Both the position numbers and the translations under genes were made by a program. From the NCBI GenBank assembly GCA_963854835.1, contig OY978525.1:61442855-61506854 (forward strand): a stretch of 64,000 bases of DNA. Direction: 5' to 3'. Below the pieces are notes generated by a model. That model worked only from the letters and a program-made list of their open reading frames with translations, did no database searches and had not been told where the DNA came from. Below, one piece after another: positions 53,026-64,000 of this stretch (within the stretch, counting starts at the first letter, position 1; every line of letters begins with the position of its first letter). This DNA comes from Megamerina dolium (Eukaryota > Arthropoda > Insecta > Diptera > Megamerinidae).

Positions 53026-55147
53026 ACTTACTTACTTACTTACTTATGTGGCCATAACAACCGAATATCGATTTAGGCCGAAAATAACATGCTTCGTCAG
53101 ACATCTCTGTTCTTTGCTAGCTGGCGCCAGTTAGAAATTCCAAGCGCCGTCAGGTTCTTCAGTACTTGGTCTTTCCACCGGAGGTTAGGTCTTCCTTTTC
53201 TGCGTCGTCCTCCAGCGGGTTCCGAATATAACACCTTCTCAGCTGGAGCGTGTTCTTCCATTCGTTCGACATGACCTAGCCAGCGCAGCCGCTGGATTTT
53301 GATGCGCTTTACTATGTCAATATCGGCATACAACTCGTACAGCTCATTGTTGGACAGGTATCATAACAGACTTGTAGAGTGTAGTTTTCGTTCTTCGAGA
53401 GAGGGCTCGACTTCTCAATTGCTTACTCAGCCCAAAGTAACACCTGTTAGCAAGAGTTATCCTACGCATGATCTCCAAACTGACGTCATTACTGCTGTTA
53501 ATGCTGGTTCCAAAATAGACAAAGTCCCTTACTACTTCAAAAGCGTAGTTGTCAACAGTGACGTGCTGTCCAAGACGCCGGGACTCTTTGTTTGTTGACA
53601 CTAGATACTTCGTCTTGCCCTCGTTCACCGTGAGACCCATCCGACGCGACTCTCTTTCCAACTCTGAGAATGCTGCACTGACTGCTCGCGTGTTCATGCC
53701 GATTATGTCAATATCGTCGGCATACGCTAACAGCATGACACTTTTGTTGAAGATAGTGCCATTATGTCGTAGATCAGCAGCTCGTATTATTTTCTCCATA
53801 ATAAGATTGAAGAAGTCGCACGATAACGAATCACCTTGTCTGAAACCCCGCTCGGTACTAAACGGTGCGGAGAGGTCCTTCCCAATTTTCACTGCACAAC
53901 AGGAGTTATGCAGTGTCATTCTACAAAGTCGAATGAGCTTTGCAGGAATACCGAACTCAGACATTGTTGCGTAGAGGTAACCTTTACCGGACTATCGAAA
54001 TCGGCTTTATAATCAACAAATAGGTGGTGTGTGTCGATCTGTTTTTCTTGGGTCTTCTCCAGGATTTGGCGCAGTGTGAAAATCTGGTCGATGGTGGATT
54101 TACCAGGTCTGAAGCCACACTGATAAGGTCCAATCAGGTTGTTGAGCATAGGCTTCAACCTTTCACACAGTATGCTCGATAGAACCTTGTATGCGATGCT
54201 CAGGAGACTTATTCCACGGTAGTTGGCGCAAATTGTGCGGTCGCCTTTTTTATATACAGGACAGAAAACACTGAGCTTCACGCATGCTTTCATCCGACCA
54301 TATTCTGCTTATGAGTTGGTGCATGCAGGCGAGCAGCTCATCGCCTCCGGTTTTAAACAACTCGGCAGACAGGCCATCAGTACCTGCAGCTTTGTTGTTT
54401 TTCAGCCTTAAATTGGCCGTTTCAACCTCGTTATAGTCGGGTGGTGGAACATCAACACCATCATCTGTAATTGGGGTTATCGGGCAATCTCCTCCACTGG
54501 CGGAATTGTTCGTAGCATCGCCATTCAGTAGTGTGGAGAAGTGTTCCCTCCATAAGCTCAGTACGCTCTGGAAATCTATAACCATTTCCATCACGACAAG
54601 AAGAGGCTCCGGGATTTAAACCGCCACTCAGGCGCTTGCTCTTTTCGAAGAATTTTCGAGTCTCATTCTTGTCGGTACACATCTCTATCTCTTTACACTC
54701 GCGTCTTTCTTGTTCTCTTTTCTTGCGCCTGAAAAAAACATCTCTCTGCACTCCTTTTCTCTCTATACCCCTCCTTAACAGCTCGCATTGCACCTGCACG
54801 CAGGGTTCTTCTGTAGGCGACGTCTTTCTCTGCGGTAGCGTGGCGACCCTCCTGATCATGCCACTCATTCCTCAGAGGCCGTTAATAACCGATTACCTCC
54901 TCGTCAGCAGGAGTCATGGAGTGGTATATATGTGTACCTAAGCTGCACCACGGATCGATTTCACGTCCATCACACTGGAAGCATGCCTTCCGTCAATCAC
55001 CACATGATCAATTTGGTTTCTTGTTCGTTGATCTGGAGGCAACCATGTCGCTTTGTGGATTTCGAGATGCTGGAATCTGGTACCACCAATTACCATGTTT
55101 CGTGCTGCGGCGAAGTCGATCAGACTCATTTCGTTATCGAATGAGGC
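53026..55147 (-). mobile_element. RTE-clade element, longest 3' part (RTE copy 3)
   Basis: The minus strand reads from the end of the endonuclease (MSLIDFAAARNMVIGG, RTRNQIDHVVIDGRHASSVM, 54938-55140) through the basic linker (54461-54868), RT entry (KNNKAAGTDGLSAELFK, 54250-54594), CPVYKKGDRTICANYRG and QCGFRPGKSTIDQIFTLRQI (53916-54293), AYADDIDIIG (53344-53964) and the C-terminal frame (53097-53333) to an AAGT tail (53026-53046). At least five frameshifts or stops separate these frames. The 5' end is truncated within the endonuclease. No clean target duplication is visible. It interrupts the RT of gypsy C. Confidence 0.9.
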
Positions 55148-56264
55148 AAGCCTAATTCCCTTAGTTAAAAAAATGTGGAGAATATCGTATGTGCATTGAT
55201 TATAGGAATTTAAATAAAAATACAAAGAAAGAAATTTATCCTATACCACGTACGGAAGATGAAATTCATAGATTAAGTGGAAATACATGTTTTAATTGTT
55301 TGGATTCTGGTAATTTATATTATTAAATTGCAATGGCTGCAAATTTTGTTTTATAGACAGCCTTCATAACTCCTGATGGACTTCATACGATTTTGAGAAT
55401 GCCTTTTGGTTTGGTTAATGAACCTGCCGTATTTCAGAGAACAATGAATACAATTCTTGGAAACCTGTGCTTTTCAACTTTGTATATGGATGATATACTA
55501 ATTCCATCCAATAATATTGAGTATGGTTTAAACAAATTAGAAACAATATTTGAGAGTATTAGTTCTTTTAGTATAACACTGAAATTAAAGAAATTTTGAA
55601 GTTCTTAAAAACTTCAATTTCTTACTTAGAATATGAAATTTCAAGAGAAGTTGTTAAACCTGGTAAAGATAAAATAATTTCCATAATTAACTTTCCAATA
55701 CCAAAAAATAAACACGAAGTGAAGCAATTTTTAGGCCAAATGGGTTATTTTAGAAAATTCATATTCCAATACTCCTTCATTGCGAGACCGCTTCAGATTT
55801 TGATCAAGAACGATGAAAATTTTGTTTCGGGGGTAAATTTTAACAGAACCTTCAATTTTGGTTTTGTATGATAGAACTTTTTATATTGAATTGCATACGG
55901 ATGCATGTAAATTCGGTGTAGGTGCAGTGTTGATGCAAAGACAAAGTGATGATTTATTGAAGCCAATAGCATACTTTAGTCACACAACTTCGAAGGAAGA
56001 ACAAAAGTATCATTCAAATTAATTAAAAACTTTAGCTATAATGTATGCTTAATGAGGATATACCGATATAATTTCGAGTATATTTACTTGGTATAGAATT
56101 CAAATTAATTACGTACTGCAGCTCATTAAGAACAGCTTTTACATAAAGAGATTTAGTGCCACGCATTTGTAGGTGTTGGTTAACAATTCAAGAATTTAAC
56201 GTTATAGACAAGAAAGGAATATATCGCAGGCAGATGTTTTAAGCAGAAACAGCATCACCGATAT
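55148..56264 (+). pseudogene. Gypsy family C RT and RNase H
   Basis: Frames give IPLVKKN, a frameshift, GEYRMCIDYRNLNK, then FITPDGLHTILRMPFGLVNE, STLYMDDILIPSNN (YMDD), a frameshift, SYLEYEISREVVKPGK, HEVKQFLGQMGYFRKFI and HTDACKFGVGAVLMQRQ (RNase H). QADVLSRN is recognisable at about 56228. The segment ends at the 11-bp target duplication ATCACCGATAT (56254-56264), where the Jockey element was inserted. The numerous stops make it non-functional. Confidence 0.85.
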
Positions 56265-56530
56265 TTTTTTTTATTATATATTTTCTTTATTTATTGAATC
56301 TATTCCTAAAGAATCTAACAATAAGTTTTAAAATCTTAATCTAATTCAACAACAGTAGCTCCTTATTATCTAGAGCAATGTTTTTTGTACGATGCTCTTC
56401 TTTTTATTGGGAGGCTGGCAGGTCCTTTCTCTGAAGACGCGAAGTATAGCAGGTATTGAGCAAGGTTCTTGCTAGTGTGTTTGGATGTCTTTGTAATCTT
56501 CTAGTATATTTTTGTCTGGTATTTTTAACT

Positions 56531-59160
56531 TCAATTTCTACCATCCATTGGGATATTTAAGTCGTTGTGTATACATTCATTTCTAATATACCATAGTGCA
56601 CCAGTTATCATCCTTAACATTTTAGACTGAGATCTCTGTATGATTTCAATATTGCTATTACTAGTGTTCCCCCATAATGGAATTCTATAACTCCAAATTG
56701 GCTTTATTATGCTGTTGTACAGTAGGACCTTGTATTTCAAGTTTAATGGGGACCTGAAATTGATGAGCCAGTGCAGACAAGAAGCTTTTAATTTCATCTG
56801 AGTTCTTTTTGCTTCGATGTGCTTGCGCCATGTAAGCCGTCTATCTAAGTGTATCCCTAGGTAGGTGACTTCATTTGTATGAGTTATGGCGATATTATTT
56901 AGCGTAGCTGTCGGGCATGTGCATTTGTTAAGTGTGAACGTTACATGTTTACATTTGGACTCATTAACTTTTAAGCGGCAGTTAGATAACCATTTTTCAA
57001 CAAGTACTAAATGCTCCATAAATCTGTGGATGCCTTAATTAGGTGTCGATTACGGCTTAGGATAGCAGTATCATCAGCAAATGTAGATGTCAACAACCGT
57101 GCATCTGTTGGTAGATCGGAAGTATATAATACATATAGAATGGGGCCAAGAACGCTACCCTGTGGAACTCCGGCTTTGATATTGAATTCTTCTGTGGAAA
57201 AGTCTTTATATTTTACAACAAAACGACGGTTATCTTGGTGTGATTCTAGTATTTGGTGGGAGGTTTCTGGTAGAAGTTTTCTTATTTTATACTTTAGCCC
57301 TTCATGCCACACTCTACCAAATGCCTGAGCAACATCGAGGAATATAGCTGAACAATACTCTTTGTATTCAAATGCTTTCCGTATCTCATTGGTAATTCTG
57401 TTGACCTGCTCAATCGTCCCATGTTTTTCGCGAAATCCAAATTGGTGTTGAGGAATTATGTCACGTTCTTCAAGATGAGGTCTGAGTTTGGCTAACAGCA
57501 GTTTTTCAAATAATTTTGAGAGACATGGTAGCAAGCTTTTGGGTCTGTTGGATGACGGCAATGTTTTATCTTTTCTTGGCTTTAGGATCATTGTTACTTG
57601 TGATTTTTTCCATTGGTTAGGAAAGTAGCCCAGTTTTAGCATTGCATTAAACAAAACCACTAAAAATAATACAGCTGCCGTTGGAATTTCAGTTAGCATT
57701 TTTGGTGTGATGCCATCGAAACCAGGAGCTTTCTTTGGATTAAGCTGGTACTTAATAATCTCGTTGATTTCTTTCGATGATATTTTGAGGGGAGTGAAGC
57801 CACTAGTTGCAGTGCTGTGTGGAGGGATTCGAAAGTCGTTTGCGGGCGGATTGGGCTGGAACACATTACATAAATGTATAGCAAATGTGTTGGCTTTTTC
57901 TTCTTCAGTGTGTGACCAATTTCCGACATGATTTCTGATTGGAAATTCTGCATCAAGTGGCGTTTTCAGCTTTTTGTAAGAGTTCCAAAGCGAATTTGTT
58001 TTGGTAGTCATAGGAGAAAGCTATTCGATATACTTTAGCTGTTCAAATTCCTCATCCTGTTTTAATGCTTCTTTCAGAGCTCTTTCAGCACACTTAAGTC
58101 TTTGTCATGCAGGTGACCGGCATGTCTGCCATTCTCTTCTACGCCGGCGCTTTTCATTAACGAGTTTTTCAATTTGGGTGTTGGTGGCTATACGAACATT
58201 CTTTTGTTTTTGGTAATCACGTGGGGTTGAAACTATTGCAGCAGTAGTGAGCATGGTATTGATGATGTTTAGATTATCATCGATGTCGACACTGGATTAC
58301 AGGACTGGTGTTGATATGACTACTTATATACTTTTTGTATTTCAGCCAATCTGTTTTTGGGGATGTCAGCCTAAATGGTAGTTTTGACAATGGAGGACGT
58401 TCATTTAGATAAAATAATACAGGAGAGTGATCTGAGGATAGTTCGTAACTTATTTCGGCAGTGACAATATTTCGATTAAGATTTCGAACGATGAATTTTC
58501 GAGATGTCTGTTGTCCAATAAGTTGGCTGGCCAGGAGACACGAAATTGAGCATGTTTTGTGGATTTATTATAGTGTTATACAGTTGCCTTCCTTTAGGAT
58601 TTATTAAACGAGAACCCCAATACGTATGTTTTGGCGTTATAATCACCAGCCGCCAAGAATCTCTTTTCTAGCTTGTCAAAGAATTCTTTAAATACCTTTT
58701 CGGTTATTGAAAATCGTGGTGTACAGTACACAGCTGAAAGTGTTATATTTTTGTTAAAGCATTGCAGATATGTTGAAGTAGCTTGTAAGTAGTTTCTTGA
58801 ATATTCTTCAAAAGAATAATGTTTAATTCTGCTTCTAATGAGAATGCCTGTACCCCATGTGCTTTGTCGTAAGGGTGGTTTGCGCTATAGAATGTGTATC
58901 CTGGTATATTGAAGTTGTACTTGGTTGTAAGGTGTGTTTCAGCATTACATCAACATTTTTACTATCTAAGAAATGCTTTAGTTCAATTTTGTGGTTATTA
59001 ATACCGTTTGCATTATTTAATAGGGCTTGTAACATCTGATTTTGAGCTTTAATCAGTTCTTGAATCATAGTTTGCATATTAGACATAAATTGTGTCATGC
59101 ATTGGGTTAAATTGCAAATCATAGATTCAACGGTTCCATTGGGCTGGGCAATTGGTTCTT
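56531..59160 (-). pseudogene. Jockey ORF2: endonuclease and reverse transcriptase, broken
   Basis: The endonuclease part (about 58020-59050) is degraded, with LLNNANGINNHKIELKHFLD and FLAAGDYNAK-like pieces in different frames. The RT frame at 57007-58011 (334 codons) has NPKKAPGFDGITPKML, QFGFREKHGTIEQVNRI, AIFLDVAQAFGRVWHEG, GVPQGSVLGPILYVLYTSDL and TFADDTAIL. A frameshift near 57015 leads to the thumb frame (56531-57019), KVNESKCKHVTFTLN with YLGIHLDRRLTWRKHI, which ends at a stop at 56531. There is no RNase H, as is usual for Jockey. Confidence 0.9.
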
Positions 59161-59182
59161 TTACATGTTGCTCAGTTTGTTT

Positions 59183-59713
59183 TCATACATTGGCGTACGA
59201 CATATGAGAAATTTTTGGAATATTTTCGTTGTTTTGTGTAACATCACTTTGAAATTTTGTAGCCACTTGGGAGTGAGTTGCCTGACTCTGATTAGACCTG
59301 TTTTTTAATTCCTTATATACAGGACAGTCTCTATAGTTTGCTATATGGTTACCATTGCAATTACTGCATTTATTAGTATTTGGGTCGTTTTTGTTAGAAG
59401 TACATGCTGATGTCTGATGGAGATCTCCACATGCTACACATACGCTTCTTAAGGTGCAATAGCTCTTAGTATGGCCGAATTCCTGACAATGTGTGCATTG
59501 TACAGGTCTGGTGGTGTTTTCCCAAGGTAACGTGTCTAACTGCCTCAACCGGGTAGGGCTAGCGCAATCCTTGTTGAACTCATCGCAAGTCAACTCACTG
59601 GCTGTCATGTAGTTTGATCTGAGCGCTATGTGATGATACCTTTATTTGTTAATGAGGGGTAGTCATGTAACTTGCTATGCTTACTATCTGATGGCGTCTT
59701 CATTATTATAAAT
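59183..59713 (-). pseudogene. Jockey ORF1 (gag), C-terminal part
   Basis: The 141-codon frame contains three CCHC-type knuckles: CTHCQEFGHTKSYC, CVACGDLHQTSAC and CSNCNGNHIANYRDC. This is the arrangement of Jockey ORF1 proteins, which bind RNA and support integration. Upstream to 59713 the frame is broken by stops and then cut by the nested RTE; the N-terminal part is found at 61605-61850. It ends at TAA/TAG near 59183. Confidence 0.88.
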
Positions 59714-61604
59714 GGGGGCCCTCCATGTGGCGATCACCGGGCAACGTCTTCCTGGCACCCGCTGGGAGGCGGCTGAAGTGAGTGGCGAAAATCTCCTCGG
59801 TTAGGGGTTGTGCGTTGTGTTTGGGACCCGCCACATAAAAACCCCCCCAATGAAAAAAACAAATATGCCTCGGATAAGGACTACCGCTTTTGTTGATGAC
59901 CCCCTCAAACGAAAAAAGTACAACGGTTTACGGATATGCACCTGAAATGTCCGGTCCCTTTATAGGGAGGGTGGCTCTATCCAGCTGGCTGATGTCCTCG
60001 AAAAATACAGAGCTGACATCACCGCTCTCCAGAAAATGCGATGGACGGGACAGGGCTGCTCCAAAAGAGCGTCCTGTGACATTTACTACAGTTGCCATGC
60101 TGAAAGGCACGAATTAGGATGTGGATTTTTGGTCAGCAAGAGACCACGACATCTTGTCTCGCATTTCACGCCTGTGAACGAGAGGCTGGCCACAATCCGC
60201 ATCAAGGCAAAATTTTTCAACATCAGCTTTATATGTGTCCACGCTCCGACGGATGAGAAGGACAATGTGACCAAGGAGAGCTTCTTTCAGCTCCTCGAAG
60301 AAGCTTCCGACCGCTGCGCCGCCACGATATCAAAATCGTGCTTGGCGACTTTAATGCCAGGGTGGGCAAGGAAGGTACCTTTGGTCCAATTGTCGGAAAA
60401 TTCAGCCTCCACCAGAACACCTCCGATAACGGAATGAGGCTGATCGACTTCGCCGCAGCACGAAACATGGTAATTGGTGGTACCTGATTCCAGCATCTCG
60501 GCATCCACAAAGCGACATGGCTGGCTCCAGATCAAAGAACAAGAAACCAAATTGATCATGTGGTGATTGACGGAAGGCATGCTTCCAGTATGATGGACGT
60601 GAAATCGATCCGTGGTGCCAACTGAGATGCGCACACGTTAATGTGTCGCAAATTACAAGAGAATGCCCACACAGAGAAAGCTCGACGTTAGTAAGCTGCG
60701 ATCACCAGAGACAGCAGATACATTTGCCACTTGACTATCGGATATGCTTATGCAGAACACTCCTCCACGTGATGATACATGCACACGGTGGTCACATATA
60801 TCCCACTCCGTGACTACTGCTGGCGAGGAGGTAATCGGTTACTAACATCCTCTGAGGAATGAGTGGTATGATTAGAAGTGCCGCCACGCTACCACAGAGA
60901 AAGACGCAACGCGAGCTGTTAAGGAGCGGTATAGAGAGAAAAGGAGCGCAGAGAGAAGTATTTTCAGGCGCAAGAAGAGGGAGTTGGAAGGATGCGAGCG
61001 TGAGGAGATAGATATGTGTACCGACAAGAATGAGACTCGAAAATTCTTCGAAAAGATCAAGCGCCTGAGTGGCGGTTGAAATCCTGGAGCTCCTTCTTGT
61101 CGTGACGGAAATGGGAATCTGGTTACAGATGTCCAGAGTGTACTGATCCTATGGAGGGAACACTTCTCCATGTTACTGAATGGCGATGCTATGAACAATT
61201 CCGCCAGTGGAGAGGATTGCCCGATAACCCCAATTACAAATGATGGTGTTGATGTTCCACCACCCGACTATGACGAGGTTGAAACGGCCATTTTAAGGCT
61301 GAAGAACACAAGAAGAACAATGCTGCAGGTGCTGATGGCCTGCCTGCCGAGTTGTTTAAGACCGGAGGCGATGAGCTGCTCGCCTGCATGCACCAGCTCA
61401 TAAGCAGAATATGGTCAGATGAAAGCATGCGTGAAGCTCAGTGTTTTCTGTCCTTTACATAAAAAAGGAGACCCCACAATTTGCGCCAACTACCGTGGAA
61501 TAAGTCTCCTGAGCATCGCATACAAAGTTCTATCGAGCATACTGTGTGAAAGGTTGAAGCCTATGCTCAACAACCTGATTGGACCTTATCAGTGGCTTCA
61601 GACC
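59714..61604 (+). mobile_element. RTE-clade element with 5' end but without 3' half (RTE copy 4)
   Basis: A GC-rich 5' UTR (GGGGGCCCTCCATGTGG to CCCCCCAATG) is followed by the endonuclease in several frames: GLRICT then NVRSL with a stop between, DITALQKMRWTG, FFNISFICVHAPTDEKDN, FQLLEEASDRC, MRLIDFAAARNMVIGG and RNQIDHVVIDGRHASS. The linker and the RT entry then follow (NNAAGADGL-type near 61320, CPLHKKGDPTICANYRG, MLNNLIGPYQ). The copy stops at 61604 just after the position where other copies have CGFRPGK. It has the 5' end but lacks the catalytic RT part and 3' end, which is unlike normal 5' truncation. Confidence 0.85.
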
Positions 61605-61894
61605 TTAATGTTACCTTTCGTTAGCGACACGATATGGAAGTTATTTTGGCCAGCTATGCGCGTTAGATTGTCTACTAATTCATTGGTACTGCATTCACGC
61701 AAGTAAATTAGAGGCGGTTTGGCATTAGAGGTACTAAATGTAGAACCCAAGTCAGTGTAATTAGATGCATGGATTTTGTCGCTCAGTAATGCGAGTCTAT
61801 TTCCTACTGAAGCACTTCCATCTTCATTTATTTTAGTTTACCTTATTACCATCATTTAATTTCTGTGGGCTTAACTTCCTTTTAATTGTAATGA
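61605..61894 (-). pseudogene. Jockey ORF1 N-terminal part and 5' UTR
   Basis: The minus strand gives NRLALLSDKIHASNYTDLGS, AKPPLIYLRECSTNELVDNL and NFHIVSLTKGNI, the typical PPIY-R and KGN motifs of Jockey ORF1, in one frame. The segment adjoins the target duplication at 61895 and is the outer end of the element described at 56265-59713. Confidence 0.85.
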
Positions 61895-63330
61895 ATCACC
61901 GATATGAATTTAAACAAATGTGAAGTATTAGTTTTAAGTATTCGCGATGGAGATTGGATTTCAACGGCTCAGCTAGGAGATGATAGATGCAAATATGTTG
62001 CTGAAGTTCTAAACAGACCACCGAAAGACAATGACGAAAAAAAATTCATGCAGAGTTTCAACTGAGGAATAATAAGCTATATAGGAAAACAACGAAGGTA
62101 AGTGGGTTGTTCCCAAAACAGTTAGAAGATAATTTGTTTTTATTCATCAGCTGGACATTTCTCAATAGATAAAACTCTTAGTATTATACAAGAAAAGTAT
62201 TGGTTTGCTAATATGAGAAAATATGTTTAACGGTACATATTGTGCTGTTTAAAATGTGCATACAAGAAAGTTCTAACGGAAAAACAACCTGGTTTCTTAC
62301 ACCCCATTGAGAAAGTGTCATTACCTTTTGATACTTTACATATTGATCATTTCGGCTCATTTGTACAAAGTGTACACAAAAATAGTTTTCTTAGAGTTAT
62401 GGTAGATGGGTTCACAAAATGCATACACCTCAAAACTGTTCAAAATACTAAAACAGATACTGTATAACTTTCTTTAAGATATTGTGAAAAGTTTTGGAGT
62501 ACCTCGTAGAATTATATGTGATAGAGCTAGTTGTTTTGCGAGTAAAAAGTTTCAACTATTTTGCAAAGCAATTGCTTGAAAGTTATACATAACACAATGG
62601 ATACTCCATAAGCTAAGGGGCAAGCTGAAAGATATAATAGAACTATTATATCAGCGATATGTACATCTGTTGAAGAATAGAATAAATGGGATGAAAGCAT
62701 AATTAGAATTCAATGGGGTTTAAGCTCCCCTATTAATAAAACTACTGCTAAAACCCCAAATGAACTTCTATTTTCTTTTGAACCTGTTAGTAGAGAAGAT
62801 GCATTTTTAGCCCATAAAGTTAGTTTGCAAGAACTATTACCTAATATAATAAAGAACAGGAAACAAGCGAAATAGAATATTGAAAAAATATAAAAGTACG
62901 AAAAGGACAGTTTGATAAAAAGAGACATAGAGGATATAAATTGTAAAAAGGACAACTAGTACTAGTTAGAAGAAATAACTTCACGGAGAAAATAGATATC
63001 AAAATATAGTGATTCTTTTCAGATAATTAAATGTCTAGGTGATGCAGATTTGTCATAAGAGACCTTCCTAGTACAAAATGATGCAATAAATTATATAATG
63101 GTATAACTTCTATAGATAAAATGAGGCTATATACTGCCAACATAGAGTCTGACTCTGATGATATTGAATATTTTGAACTATTTATAAATTTAATTAAATT
63201 TGTGGGAATGGGAACGTCGCAGCGATGTAGCTACTGGAAATTAAAATACTTATTAAAAAAAAGCAATCGAATATGCTCAATACTGTATTTCGGAAGTATG
63301 GGAAAATGGGGAATAATTTAAGACCTTTTA
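61895..63330 (+). pseudogene. Gypsy family C integrase and C-terminus
   Basis: After the Jockey insertion, frames give AGHFSIDKTLSIIQEKYWF and CCLKCAYKK (zinc finger), DTLHIDHFGSFVQSVHKN (first Asp), FTKCIHLKTVQN, ICDRASCFAS-like (second Asp), GQAERYNRTIISAICTSVEE (Glu) and INKTTAKTPNELLFSFEP. Stops occur in several places. A short C-terminal frame (63121-63321) with NIESDSDDIEYFELF is Asp-rich like the end of such pol proteins. The 3' LTR was not identified with confidence. Confidence 0.82.
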
Positions 63331-63499
63331 TAAAAACGTAGATAAATCATACTTATTTTAGGATCAAATGAAATATGGATATCCGTGAGCTTACTGTCAC
63401 AGATAATTTATACCGTATTATTTAAAAAAAAGAACATCATTTACCTTTATTTAATAATTTAGAATTCCCTAGAAATTAAGAATTTTTAGCATTTAAATA
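63331..63499. other. AT-rich stretch, possibly LTR of gypsy C
   Basis: Low-complexity sequence downstream of pol. It could contain the polypurine tract and start of the LTR but no ends are visible. Confidence 0.25.
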
Positions 63500-63795
63500 A
63501 GCCAGTAATTAAGTTTTTCATTCCGTTAAAAATTTGTCAGTAACATAACCTAATTTTGATTAAATTTATTTAATCAATTACTTAATTTGTACATACTTAC
63601 ATTTGGGTAGTTCACAAGGTATTGTAAAGTTTTATATTGTAAATGAAAGTTGTATACGAACACAACACTTTGAACAGACTGTTGCATATTTTATCGTTAT
63701 ATGTTCTTTTTGTCAAAACGCAAAATGTCAAAATCTGTTAAAACTGTTCAGGCAATGTCAAAATTATTAACCCTCTAGTAGAGTACAAGATGATG
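63500..63795 (-). repeat. Interspersed repeat, inverted relative of 5065-5250
   Basis: The minus strand contains the same ordered blocks as 5065-5250 with ~110 bp extra between GTTTTGACA and AAATGTAAGTATG. It lies 170 bp after the gypsy C coding end. Its nature is unknown. Confidence 0.7.
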
Positions 63796-64000
63796 AAGTT
63801 TTATTCTTTAATTTTTTAAAACAAAGCAATCGGCTTTAACAAGTTGTTTGACTATTTTTAACTCTTGTACCAAATAAGCAACTATTTACAAGTTGATATC
63901 ATACTGATACCAATAGCAATTATACATATCACAGCCTGAACCTGAACTTAACTTCGCATTTCATTCCGATTAAGATAATTCTCGATATTAAAAACGGTAT
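63796..64000. other. Window end without recognised feature
   Basis: AT-rich sequence, no coding frame or repeat that I recognise. Confidence 0.35.

Larger units (their letters stand above)
56265..59713 (-). mobile_element. Jockey-clade non-LTR element, main part
   Basis: The element is inserted in gypsy C with the 11-bp target duplication ATCACCGATAT at 56254-56264 and 61895-61905. Its poly(A) tail appears as a T run at ~56264-56273. ORF2 and most of ORF1 lie here; the first ~290 bp of the element are at 61605-61894 beyond a nested RTE copy. It includes a ~260-bp 3' UTR. The target duplication shows that the outer element spans 56265-61894. Confidence 0.92.

Noticed and set aside
53026..55147. 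Target-site duplication around RTE copy 3
   Set aside because: The sequences left (AAATTTTA) and right (GCCTAATT) do not form a convincing repeat.

Overview
The window reads as a repeat-dense intergenic or heterochromatic block of an insect genome. A dipteran, possibly a tephritid-type fly, is the best guess. The reasons are the AT-rich background, long (TA)n tracts, a DD41D mariner remnant, errantivirus-like and other Ty3/gypsy elements, and non-LTR families of the RTE, Jockey, R1 and LOA types. I see no convincing single-copy host gene; almost every long open frame belongs to a retrotransposon. The species call is an inference, not a match.

Layout. 0-7.4 kb: the 3' end of a non-LTR element, a minus-strand gypsy integrase with a candidate short LTR, a 758-bp DD41D mariner remnant with TIRs and TA duplications, a decayed transposase-like fragment, two interspersed repeats and a tRNA-derived SINE. 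7.4-29.7 kb: a plus-strand tandem array of an errantivirus-like gypsy element (family A). It has three partial or full internal regions sharing LTRs and a 9.63-kb period. It is broken by a 5'-truncated RTE insertion (7599-8499), a nearly complete 5.46-kb LOA-like element (9544-15004) and a second RTE-related element whose endonuclease resembles craniofacial development protein 2-like proteins (21150-24452). 30.0-35.1 kb: a (TA)n tract and a minus-strand R1-clade element, itself split by another RTE copy. 35.3-42.6 kb: a Jockey fragment, then a minus-strand gypsy element (family B) with intact gag and pol, a tRNA-Lys-type primer-binding site, near-identical LTRs and an extra LTR-gag unit in tandem. 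42.6-51.5 kb: AT-rich sequence, a 398-bp MITE-like element, interspersed repeats, and decayed Jockey and LOA fragments. 51.9-63.3 kb: a plus-strand gypsy element (family C) split by an RTE copy and by a Jockey element that contains yet another RTE copy. 63.5-63.8 kb: an inverted relative of the repeat at 5.07 kb.

Relative ages follow from nesting and target-site duplications. Gypsy A and C, R1 and Jockey were present first. LOA, RTE and the RTE-related element landed in them later. One RTE family is present four times and inserted into three different host elements. Two LTR elements independently show head-to-tail internal regions sharing an LTR, as expected from recombination between LTRs or from segmental duplication; assembly error must be excluded. 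Nearly all coding regions are broken. Gypsy B gag and pol and LOA ORF1 are the main intact frames. The genes do not form a host pathway; they are independent mobile elements, and the dense nesting resembles pericentromeric repeats or a piRNA-type locus (speculation).
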